Below are positions 1 through 12,200 of a stretch of 64,000 nt of DNA, piece by piece. The notes below the pieces were generated by a model. The model had not been told where the DNA came from. It worked only from the letters and a program-made list of their open reading frames with translations, and made no database searches. The DNA is from Datura wrightii (lineage: Eukaryota; Streptophyta; Magnoliopsida; Solanales; Solanaceae), in contig JASDFA010000007.1 in the NCBI GenBank assembly GCA_035772735.1, positions 148,923,001 to 148,987,000 on the forward strand, in the 5' to 3' direction. The translations under genes were made by a program, and so were the position numbers. Every line of letters begins with the position of its first letter. Positions within the stretch are counted from its first letter, which is position 1.

Positions 1-461
1 TCTTCTAATTTCTGTTCCCTCTTGTCTAATTTCTTGTGTTATCCCGTTTATCTTATTTTTGTTTCTTTACTTGTTTATTTTGATTGCTTCTGCGTATTTG
101 AGTTCGTATCACTTTTTGTTCAAGAAGTTGCAGATTTATGGTGCAGTGCATAATAAAGCTTCACCATCTCTTTTGTTTGTTAAGGATTACATTCTAGTCA
201 TTTATGTGATTATTTATTTTGCCCTCTTTATATTTTTCTTATAGAACAGTTTTCACATTTTAATTCTCATATGCTACTAACCATTTCTTCTAGATGTGTC
301 TTATTTCAAGAATGCATATATTGTTGTTGCACCTTGGCCCAATGTTAAGCTGAATGGATGTAGATGATTCATATTGCCAATCACAACTAACTTGGAATTG
401 GAGTTGGATTGAATAAGTGAAGTTAGAGATGTTATTTTATTGTTATACTAAGGGTATATCT

Positions 462-2260
462 ACTATCTACAACAACAACAGCAACAACATGCTCAGTGTA
501 ATCCCACAAGTGCGGTTTGGGGAGGATAAAGTGTATGCAGACCTTACCCCTTCCCTCGTAGAGGTAAAGAAGTTGTGTCCGAAAGACGCTCAAGTGCAGC
601 AAATTAAAGTAATGGAAAAGAAAATATGACAGTAAAGAAAACATGACAACTATTAAGGCAAGTAGTACAAACCATTCAGAGAAAAGAACATTAACAATCG
701 CGAAATAGTGCGATCATTGAAGCACAATAAGCAACAAATGGTAACAAATATCAAGAAGCAAGAAATTACATGTATAAGGCTAATACTACAACAGACATAG
801 TGCTCCAAACTAACACCAAGCGTAATCTTGTTGAAAAGGACAACTCTCAACTATTTACTAAGCTTCTATTCTAATCTGCAACCTCCATACCACTCTATCT
901 AAAGTCGTCCTCAGTAAGTTGAAGCCGTGCCGTGTTCTCTCTAGCCACTTCTCCAAAATACTTCTTGACCTACCTCTACCTCTCTTAGGGGTCGTGTGGT
1001 AGGGGATGAGATATGGATTGAGATATCCCATGGGATTAGTTATCCAACCATATATATGAGATAAGTTATTCCATCATTTTAGTATAAATGGTGGGATAAA
1101 TAATCCTAGGACTAACTAATACTCCTTACCAAACGCAAGATATAATAATCCTGCATTTCATCCTGGGATTATTATCCCGTATCCTCCTACCAAATGGCCC
1201 CTTAGTACCTACCATATCCAACCTCCCACGCTTCTTCATTGGGGCATCTGCTCTTGTGTCCAAGCCATCTTAGCCTCCTTTTCCTCTTCTTGTTCACCAC
1301 AGAAGCCACTCCCACCTTGTCTCGGGTATCCTCATTGTTAATCTTATCTTTTCTAGTATGTCCTAAATTCATCTTAACATCCTCATTTCCGCAACTTGCA
1401 TCTATTTAGCATGTGAGTTCTTGACTGATCAGTATTTCGCCCCATACAATAAATTCAGTCTAACCACCACTCTGTAGAACTTACGTTTAAATTTTGGTGG
1501 TACCTGCTATTACACAAGACTTTGGAGGCGAGCCTCCATTTCGTCCACCCCACACCAATACAATGTGTGCCATCATTGTCGATCTTCCCGTTTTCTTGGA
1601 TTAAAGACCCAAGATACTTGAAACTATCTCTTTCGGGGATGACCTTTGTATCAAACCTCATTTCCCCATTTGCCTCATTCACTGCATTACTGAACTTGTA
1701 CTTCGAATATTCTATCTTTGTCATGCTCAACTTGAACCCGTTAGACTCCATGGTTTGTCTCCAAACCTCCAACCTAGCATTAACTCTGCCGCGTGTCTCA
1801 TCAATTAGTACTATGTCATTTACAAATAATATATACCGAGGCACCTCACCTTGAATATGCCGCGTCAATTCATCCATCACAAAGACAAATAGAAACGGAC
1901 CAAGAGCTGATCCCTGATGCAACCCCATTTCTATCGGCAAGTGCCCTGAGTCTTCTCCCACTGTTCTCACCCTGTTTGGCTTCATCGTATATGTCCTTCA
2001 TCGCCCTAATGTAAGCCACCGATACATCTCTAGCCTTCGGGCATCTCCTAAGATCTCATTTGGACCCTTTTTGTAGGCCTTTTCTAGGTCAATTTACACC
2101 ATATGTAAGTCCATCTTCTTCCCCCCTATATTCTCCACCGGTCCCAATGACTTCTATAGTTGGTTGCCCCTGTATGAATCCGAACTGGTTTTCAGAAGTG
2201 GATACAACCCTCCTCACCCTCACCCAAACTTCTATAGTGTGGTTTAACAGTTTGATAAAA
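462..2260 (-). mobile_element. RTE-type LINE fragment, degenerate
   Basis: The minus strand encodes pieces of a non-LTR reverse transcriptase. The best piece (1985-1455) has the fingers and palm region with GLHQGSALGP followed by FVNDIV, a decayed form of the catalytic F/Y-x-D-D box, then LEVWRQTMESNGFKLSMTK. The left end holds the 3' module of the family (complement of GTAATCCCACAAGTGCGG) next to a CAA-rich tract, which reads as a TTG tail on the coding strand; such short-repeat tails are typical of RTE LINEs. The 5' part with the endonuclease is missing. A 214-bp MITE at 988-1201 interrupts it. Ends are approximate. The element lies antisense within an intron of the protease gene. Confidence 0.8.
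988..1201. mobile_element. Tourist-like MITE nested in the LINE
   Basis: This 214-bp non-coding element has terminal inverted repeats GGGGTCGTGTGGTA and (complement of the right end) GGGGCCATTTGGTA, flanked by a TTA duplication at 985-987 and 1202-1204. A TTA/TAA duplication with G-rich ends fits PIF/Harbinger (Tourist) MITEs. A second copy is at 44737-44923; both share the internal segment around ATATCCCATGGGA. It inserted after the LINE. Confidence 0.85.
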
Positions 2261-3228
2261 AAAGTGTATGTACCTTTGTTTCAATCTCTTAATGTACGAG
2301 ACAACAGCCAATGAGCCACACAATTATCTCATCCAAAAAACTGCATAACTAAATAAAGATTCAGAATTGGTAATCAAATCATTAAATCTAGTCGGACCAT
2401 CTTCTCTTTTGGAGTTTGTTTTATTTTCTTCTCAAAAGCAGTTCACAAAGAAAAACATGCTGACCATAATGTGAAGCCTTCTGTGTCGTGAATTTTGGTT
2501 TTCTTCTTCTGCTTACCTTGCTCTTTTTGTTTGGACCTTTAATAAATTAAATGCTGAAAAACTTCAGATTAGTAAATGATGTAACAAGTAAGAAGAATTG
2601 GCAGTTTATTAGAACCTTTTCCTGCAATAAATGGTTATATATTTCTTGAGACAATCTTGGTTTTTCAATAATAATAAGTAATGTGTAATTTATTTAGACT
2701 GTCAAGCAGCCTAGCACAAGAATCAGACACCGCAATAAGATGGAAGAGAGACATTATTTACATGTTTCTCTGTCCAGCCTTGAACAAACAATGATGAATC
2801 TTTACCTATTTATTGCTATAAACATGCGGAAGATATGTTTCTGCCTATTGAATTACACAAATTTGCAACTTTGTTACTCCAGGCTGCTTCAAATTCATGA
2901 ATGAGGCTTCCTAAACTATTTTAAGCTTGTTTTTAATAGTCTCGGAGACTTATCCCACCAAAAAAAATCATAAAAAAGGAAAGGAAGAATGATTGCTTCT
3001 TAAACTGAAAATTGCAAATCAAAGGTTTTTGAGCTTTTGACACTATCTAAGTAATTGCTTTGGCCTGTGAAACTTGTATTGTATTAGTGATCTACAAGTT
3101 TGTTAGAAAATTGTCTTGATTGTGAGATTCGGGAACTGAATGGCCAGGGAGCCTGAGATGTTGGCTAATGTTGAAAGATATGAGCTTTTTTCATCCTGAC
3201 ATGCATTTGAATTTTCTTTTTGTTGCAG

Positions 3229-6200
3229 AGACGCAACACCAGTTTAACCAAAGAGAGAGTGATTGGGGCTTCACATCATTCATGCTTCTAAGTGAGCTTT
3301 ATGACCCCAATAAGGGATATCTTGTAAATGATAAAGTTGTTATTGAAGCTGATGTTGCTGTACGGAAGGTCATTGATTACTGGACATATGACTCGAAGAA
3401 AGAGACGGGATATGTTGGGCTTAAGAATCAGGGTGCTACTTGTTACATGAACTCTCTCCTACAAACCTTGTACCATATCCCCTACTTTAGAAAGGTTAGC
3501 ATATGTTCTAAGTTTTTATGATGCAAGTTTTTTAGTAAGTATACCTTTTGTATTGATTCTAGATTGTGATATCGTCATTTTTGGTTTCGTCCGCGCCAGG
3601 CTGTGTATCATATGCCAACCACAGAGAATGACATGCCATCAGGGAGCATTCCATTGGCTCTGCAAAGTTTATTTTATAAGCTCCAATATAGTGATACCAG
3701 TGTGGCGACAAAAGAATTGACAAAATCTTTTGGATGGGACACTTATGATTCATTCATGCAGCATGATGTGCAAGAACTGAACAGAGTGTTGTGTGAAAAG
3801 CTTGAAGACAAGATGAAGGTATGTTTATAAAAAAACTAATTGCAAATTCTAAAGATCTTATTGGATCTGCTAATGATTGCTTTTTTCCAGGGTACGGTTG
3901 TGGAAGGGACAATTCAGAAGTTATTTGAGGGGCACCATATGAATTACATAGAATGTATTAATGTGGACTTCAAATCAACGAGAAAAGAGTCATTTTATGG
4001 TATCTCTCAGGTTAGCCCCTTGGATCTTTAATGCCTGCTCATGGACTTATTTTTTGTATAAACTTCTGCAGATCTTCAGCTTGATGTCAAAGGCTGCCGT
4101 GATGTTTATGCCTCTTTTGACAAGTATGTTGAAGTTGAACGTCTAGAAGGCGATAATAAGTACCATGCTGAAGAACATGGTTTGCAGGTTCAGTACTCTA
4201 TCAATTAACAATAAATTGATGGGCCTTTGTTTTGGTTGCATGTCCTCATTTATAACAGCAAAGAATTAAAAAAATTCAATTATTTTTTATGGTTCTTATA
4301 GAAATTGAGAAGAGTCTATTTATCACGATAATTTGTAATGGTTCCACAATCAGTGGAAATTGGAAGCTTAGTGTGAATCCAAATAGACAAGATTCTGAGT
4401 TTGTTATTCACTAGCAGCTCTCTAAAACATTAAACCATCTATATTCTTGTGAAAATGCAACAAGAATATTTATCATCTTGACTGAATAGACATATAATTT
4501 GGAGCTTATTTCTTCCTTCTGTTTTTTGTTTCCATCTCTTTGGGGCCCTCTGGTAATGCAAATTAAAAATTCCAATTTGATGAGGGTTAATGTGTTTAAA
4601 ACTAAGGGAGACACCAAGTATTACAAGCATTTTATTTGGAATTATATTCTGTGGGGTGTGGGGCTAGGTTGGTACTAAGCCATTATGTAGGAAGCCAGAA
4701 GACACATGAAATGCTCTTCCAACATGTTGAATTTAAAGATACTTGAACTCATAAAGCTAAAGAGAAGAGAATGTCACAAAGGACTTAAGTCAGCAACTGC
4801 TTCTTTTTTGTTGCTTTTTTTAAAAAAATTTCTTCCATTATGGATTTGGATTGCTGACCATCTGAAAAAAGAAAAAGAAAATCCATATTTAAAAAATGAA
4901 TTTGGATTGCTGTGTTGATTTCAGGATGCAAAAAAGGGTGTACTATTTATTGACTTCCCTCCAGTTCTCCAGCTTCAGTTAAAAAGGTTTGAATATGATT
5001 TCATGCGAGATACTATGGTTAAGGTTAGTACCAGTTTCTTCTTTCTCAGCTTGCTATATGATTTGATTTGTAATATTAGATTTTGGGTTGTTGCATATTC
5101 CCTTTGTAAAACGGCGTTATTTCCTATGTTACCAATTTTTTTTTTTTTCAAAAAGGCGTTATTTCCTATACTGAAAGGAGGCCAGCATCTCCTAATGCTG
5201 AAGAATACAAACTTATCATTGTCAAAAAAAAAAGGGCGTTATTTCCGATACTTGGTTCAAGCATTTACCTTTGGGAAAAGAACTAGATGCCTTTTGTCAC
5301 TGTTGGTTCACGTAGCTTTTGGGTTGTTTCACGGCCTTCCTAGAATGAGCTTTCCTTGTTCGCAGTCCAAACGTTTATGCTCGACAAAAAGAAGTATGTA
5401 CTTTGATATTCTACTACCTTAACTGAAATAATGGGGCAAAAGAAAAGAAACTTGAAAATGAACCTGTTAAAAAGAAGATATAAAGGAAAAGAAAACCAAG
5501 GTGTGAAAATTGTGGTCATGACTTTCTTGAAGTGGGCGGGGTAAAGGTCTGGGTCATTCTAGCCTCACCAAACCCTGCTTGTGAGATTACACTGGCTGAT
5601 GGTGGTGTTGATTTTCTTGAAGTGCAAAACCGTATAGTATTTCCTTTAAGGTGTTATTTGGTAGTTGGAATATTTCTGTGGAAGGTTTTCCAATTTGTTA
5701 TTTGTCGAATGTGGGCACAATTTTTGTCCTTTTTAATAAAAGGTTTTCAATCAAAGAAAAGAAACCATGTGGCATGATTTATTCTTCACTGTGACTCCAC
5801 TGCATCGATTTGATAAAACGCTGAATTGTCTCCTAAAAATTTGTCTTGTTACTGACTATTAGCTTTGTTTCCAACCAACAACCATCATGACCCTCAGATT
5901 TTCTGTCCTGCTATGATCAGCTGCTGTCAGTGTTTGTCTATCTAAATTTTGAATATCAGAAAATGATTAACCGTAGTTTTAATTGTTAAAGCATTCTCTA
6001 CCATGAAATGTTTAGAAATATAGTTTAAAATTTAAATGGTTTTCTACATTTTCTTTCCAAGTGAAATCCCCTAGTATATGAAAGAGTGAAAAAGTGCTTT
6101 TATTCAACCCCATATTGTAATGTCCAGGTTCTCACTTGTGACAATCTTTACTACTATGTTGCAGATAAATGACCGCTATGAATTTCCTCTAGAGCTTGAT

Positions 6201-9200
6201 CTTGATAGGGAGAACGGAAAATATTTGTCTCCTGATGCAGATAGGAGTGTCCGGAATCTCTATACACTTCATAGGTGAATTAACTCTCTTTTCTATGAGT
6301 ATGTGCAGATAAACACACTGTCATGCAATCCCAAAGACTGTTTTTGTTTGCACTTCTTTGTCTACTCAGCTTGGTATAAAATAAGTCTGTCTTTTTCTCT
6401 GATGAGCAAAGTTATTATATTCACGTTAAATCAAAAGCTAAGTTGGTGCTATGTAAGTTTTTCAGTTATATCTCTGAGACACACAGGATGAATCGTCGCA
6501 TCTTTCTGATTAGTCTATGTCCTTGTAATAATCATGCAAAAATATAACAAGTTTGTCAAACATCTGTGCTTTAAGCTATACACTGTTCTTACCTCCCTCA
6601 AAATATCTCCCCTTTTTTCTTTTTGATAACCGAGAAGTCTCCTAGGATCAGTGGTGTACAGTTCTAAACTTGGTGGACAACAGGCCGGCCCTCTAACCTT
6701 CTCCACTTAAGTACCAGGCTTTTGTCTGCAGCAAGATTCAGACCAACGATGTGCGCTTAACCCACAGATAATGCGTAGGTGGCCTCTTACCACTAGACAG
6801 AGCCCCAGGGGCGGGGGGGTCAAAATATGAACATTTTCTTTTTGTTTATATTTGCCACATAATGCATAGGCGAGCAGTGAGCTGTATCCCAATATTTCCT
6901 TTACAAATTTTCAACCTCTCAATGGGGATAGACATTCACGATTGATCTCGGTCTTATTTATTGAAGAACACGAAACACATTTCACACCTCTTTTTCTACC
7001 TCACATGCACAAGTTACATTTCACACCAACTTACATTTTCATGTTTGAAGCATTTATTACTTACCTCAATCCCATTACTTGACATAAGCAAGGTGTAGAA
7101 AACTTTACTACGAAGCTGCTGCATTTTCCCCTACTCTGTATTCTGGCCCAAAATACCCATGTAACATGGAGCAAAGCCAACTTACAAATAATCCCCAGTC
7201 AAATCCCAACTATGCCTTTGCAATGGTTATCCCATTATCTAGTTGGCTAAGACTATGATGAGAAGTCTTCGGCGTAACTCAACTATGCTTTATACACAAA
7301 CATCTGTTTTCGTGTTTTGTTGCTTTTTATAGACCATATGTATTGCCAAGACCTGTTTGTAGTTTTTTGCTAAGATTCACTTTTTGTTTTATTTTTTAGT
7401 TTTAGATCTTATATATATATTTTTAACTCTCTCTCTCTTTTCAAAAAATAAAGTAACTTTTCATTCCCTTATCAATGAATTGGTATGTCACCTTTCTGCG
7501 TGCTGTAGGTTAGCTTGTGTAAAGCTCAGCAGTTCTGATTTCAAAATCATATTGGAAGGATTGATCAATGAATCAATAAACTGTCATTGAATCTGATAAG
7601 ATTGGCTTTTGAGGACATTGTTCATGCTCCTTATATATTGGGACATACGGTTATGAAATTTTCCTGATAAACCAAATTAATTTCCTTTTGTTTGTTAGTG
7701 GTGTGATAGTTTCAAGCCATTGGCTTATCCAGACGTGTGGCATTGTCTTTTATTTTTATACTAAGAGTATTGTCTTGCTCTTTTTAATGGCAGTGTGTTG
7801 GTTCATAGCGGTGGTGTGCATGGTGGACATTATTATGCTTTCATCAGGCCAACACTGTCAGATCAATGGTATACACACTCTGTAAAATATTTTCTTCGTC
7901 TCTGTCTCTATCTTCTAAACATTTCCTGCAGGATCACAGATCAGTAGGGAAAAGTTCTGCATCCTATCGTACTGTCATATGGATAAAGTTAATTAATGTG
8001 ACAATGTAATTTGAGCTCTGATTGATTGTGATTATTTGGTTCTATGTTAGGTATAAGTTTGATGATGAACGGGTGACAAAAGAAGACATTAAGAGGGCTC
8101 TAGAGGAACAATATGGTGGAGAGGAGGAGGTATACGTCTCTAACAGCATATCTAGTTTGTGTCTTGTTGTGTCATGCTTTGATTCTGACTTACTTTTGCT
8201 TTTACAGTTGCCACAGACAAATCCTGGCTTCAATAACACTCCTTTTAAGTTTACAAAATACTCCAATGCTTACATGCTTGTTTATATACGTGAGAGTGAC
8301 AAGGATAAAATAATCTGTGATGTCGGTGAGAAGGACATTGCGGAACACCTAAGGGTATGTTTTCAAAAATGTTCCACGCAAGAAATATATTTTCTGCACC
8401 TGTTATTTCAGTTCGCCTTGATAAAGTTTCTTGTTTTATTGTAGATAAGGTTGAAGAAAGAACAAGAAGAGAAGGAGGACAAAAGAAGATACAAAGCACA
8501 AGCCCACCTTTATACAATCATCAAGGTCATTTTCAAATGGTTATGTGTCCAATAATAAGTTTCTCTCCTTGAATATGCTGTGTTTATCTACTCGTGTACG
8601 TAGGTTGCACGTGATGAGGATCTTAAAGAACAGATTGGCAAGGAGATATATTTTGATCTTGTTGATCATGACAAAGTTCGTAGCTTTCGAATACAGAAAC
8701 AGATGCCTTTTAACCTTTTCAAGGTACTATTTAGTTTCTTTAGTTGTTGTTGCTTAGTTTGGATTCAAGTAGCACATCCAGTGATTGAATTGAATTTAAC
8801 CCTTATGTCATTCCTGGGTTAAATGTGTAGAGAAAGTAAATGATCTTCTCACTTGTAAAAAGTATGAGAATACATTTAATCTTCTCTCTTGTAAGCATCA
8901 GTAAAAGACTTGCGTAGACTCATTTGGAGGGAGTCAGAGGAGAGATGAGAGAGAGTAGCAGATCCTTTTTTAGATAGAAGATATGCACTATCGAGGTAGC
9001 ACACATATTTTGGAGGATAGCTTTGTATCTGGTCGAAAGTGCTGGCTACTGTCAATGAGCTACTAGTCCGTTGGGCATTCGAAAGGAAAAGAAGGAGAAG
9101 CAGAGCATCCCTTTAGTTTTGTGGACAATTTGGATATAAGGAGAGCTTCTAAAGTGGTTGAAAAGTCTTTTGTACAAATTACAGGATCTTGTTTACCGTA

Positions 9201-12200
9201 CATTTAAAACGCCTACAAAATTTTGGTTAGTATGGACGATTGGGGTTCTCTATTATTTTATACATGGGCCTGTCAATGAGTCAATAAGATTGTTACTTTA
9301 AACAACATACCTAGTGTAATCCCACAAGTGTGGCCTGGAGAGGGTACATAGAGAGGCTGCTTCCAATAGACCCTCGGCTCAAGAAAAACATTTTTCAAAA
9401 CAACAGCAGCCGTCTAGTGTAATCCCACAAAGTGGGGTCTGGGGAGGATAGAATGTACGCAGACTTACCCCTACCCCAAAGATAGAGAGAATATTTCTGA
9501 TAGACCCTCGGCTTTAAAAAATTAAAAGAAGCAACAAAAAAACAATAGTAACAGTTCAAAACTACACATTACAATACACTAATCGAGATATGAGAAACTA
9601 TAGAAGCAATAATGCGCCTCCTAATGATAATGAAAGAGCAAGGCAACACACTGCTACCTACTAACCTGCTCTACCCTAATCCGTGTTCTCCACACCTTCC
9701 TATTTAAGGCCTAAGCTGTAACTGTGTCATATCCTGTCTAATCACCTCTCTCCACTACTTCTTCAGTCTACCTACACCCGTCCTAAAATCATCCATAGCC
9801 GACCTATCACACCTTCGCATTGGGGCACTTGTTCATCTCATTACATGCCCGAACCACCTGAACCTCGCATCTTCTCCTCCACCGTAGCCACTTTCTCCTC
9901 AACCCTGATATGTCATTCCTAATCTTATCTCTCCTAATATGCCCATGCATCCACCGCAACATCCTCATTTCTGCAATCTTCATCTTTTGGACATGGGAGT
10001 TCTTGACGGGCCAACACTCCGCCCCATACAACATAATTGGTCTAACCACCACTCTATAAAACTTAAGGTTTGTTGGTACCTCCTTATCACATGAGACTCT
10101 GGATGCTAGCCTCTATTTCATCCAACCTGCGCCAATACGGTGAGCAACATTCTCTTCGATCTCCATTCCCTTGGATAGTAGATTCAAGTTTCTCTTCTGG
10201 ATAACCTATGTGTCCAACATCACTCCCACATCGGCCTCATGCATCGCGTCACTAAATTTGCACTCTAAATATTTTGTCTTGGTCCTGCTCAAACTAAACC
10301 CTTTAGCCTCCAAGGTTTGTCTCCAAACTTCCAACTTAGCGTTTACGCCGCCGTGAGTCTCGTCAACTATAACTATGTCATCAACAAATAACATATGCCA
10401 TGAAACCTCTCCTTGAATTCCTTGTTTCAATATGTCCATCACCAAGGCAAATAAAGATAGGCTAAGTGCTATTCCCTAGTGCAATCCTATCAAAACTGAG
10501 AAGTGCTCCGAGTCTCCTCCCACAGTCCTTACCCGAGTCTTGATCCATCATACATGTCCTCAATCGCCTTAATGTACGCCACCAGTATACTTCTAGCCTC
10601 CAAGGGAACATTGTCATAGGCCTTTTCTAGGTCGATGAACACCATGTAGATCCTTCTTCCTCTCCCTATACTGCTCTGGCTCCTTACGAGATGACTTCTG
10701 TTGTTGAGCGCCCCCACATGAATTTGAATTGGTTTTCAGAAATTGTCACGCCCCTCCTCACCCTGTTTTCCACCACCCAGATAACTTCTGTTGTTGAGCG
10801 CCCCCACATGAATTTGATTTGGTTTTCGGAAATTGTCATGCCCCTCCTCACCTTGCTTTCCACCACCCTTTCTCAAATCTTCATAGTATGGCTTAGCAAT
10901 TTGATACTCGTATAGTTGTTACAATTCGGAATGTCACCCCTGTTCTTGTACACTGGAATCATTGTACTCCATTTTCATTCCTTGGGCATCTTTGCTGTCT
11001 TGAAAATTACATTAAACAACTTGGTCAGCCACTCCATACCTACCCTGCATGCGCTCTTACAAAATTCCACTGAGATCTCATCCCACCCAGTTGCTCTACC
11101 CCTACGCGTTCTTAGACTAGCACCCTTAACTTTTGCAACCCTTATACACCTACAATATCCACAATCGTGTCGCCTCTCCGAGTGCTCCAACCCCCCATCA
11201 CAATGCCTCTGTCTACTTGTTTAACAATTTATGGAAGTATGCCTGCCACCTCCTTTTAATAATTGCGTCTTCCACCAACACCTGGTCGTCTTAATTCTTG
11301 ATACCTTCACTTGATCCAAGTCACGAGCCCTTATCTCTCTCACCTTAGCCACCTCTCTCACCTTGGCTAACTTGTACAATTTCTTATCCCCTCCCTTGTC
11401 CTCTAATTCGACATACAGGTGTTCAAAAGCTGCCGTTTTCGTTGTCGTAACCGCTAACTTCGCCTCTTTCTTCGCTGTCTTATACCTTTCTCTATGCGTC
11501 CTTTTTTTTGCCTCATCCTTAGATTCTACCAACTCCATGTACGCCACCTTCTTTGCTTCCACCTTCCGCCTCATCCTTACTTTCCACAACTGCATGTATG
11601 CCACCTTCTTTGCTTTCACCTTTCGTTGGACTTCTCCCGTCCACCACTAGTCCCCTTGACGCCCACCAAAACGGTCTCTAGAGACACCCAACACCTTTCT
11701 AGTTGCTTCCCTAATTCAATTAGCTATCGTATTCCACATACTATCCGCCTCTCCACTATTCCCTCAAGCCCCCATATCTACCAACTTCCCTCGTCTCCAG
11801 AGCACTAGCCATAGTCAAGTTACCTCATTTGATCCTAGTCTGAACATTCACCACCCTCTTCTTTTCTCCGCCTCGAGATTTTCAAATTCATAACTAGGAG
11901 TTTATGTTGGGTTGTAAGATTCTAACTCGGGATAACCTTACAGTCTTTACACAACCTTCTATCACCCTTCTTAAGGAGCAGATAGTCTATCTGAGTCTTA
12001 GCCACTGTACTATGGATGGTAACCAAGTGCCCCTCCTCCTTCAGGAAACTCGAATTGGCTACCACCAACCCAATAGCTCTTGCAAAATTCAGGAGTGAGA
12101 CTCCTTCGTTCCCGTCCCCAAAACGAAAGCCTCCACGCACATCGTCGTATCCCCTCGGGGTTGATCCGATGTGACCATTGAAATCTCCTCCTATAAAAAG

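Larger units (their letters stand above)
1..3228 (+). other. Intron of the UBP12-like gene (5' part outside window)
   Basis: No exon of the protease could be recognised here. The first visible coding exon begins at 3229 after a pyrimidine-rich tract ending in TTGCAG, and it starts inside the MATH domain, so the promoter and the first exons lie before the window. The stretch holds a degenerate LINE (462-2260) with a MITE nested in it; the rest is ordinary AT-rich intron. The short hydrophobic open frame at 59-244 matches nothing I know and I do not treat it as a gene. Confidence 0.7.

Noticed and set aside
59..244. Hydrophobic 61-codon frame at the left edge
   Set aside because: T-rich intron sequence always yields Phe/Leu/Ile-rich frames; no similarity to MATH-domain exons.
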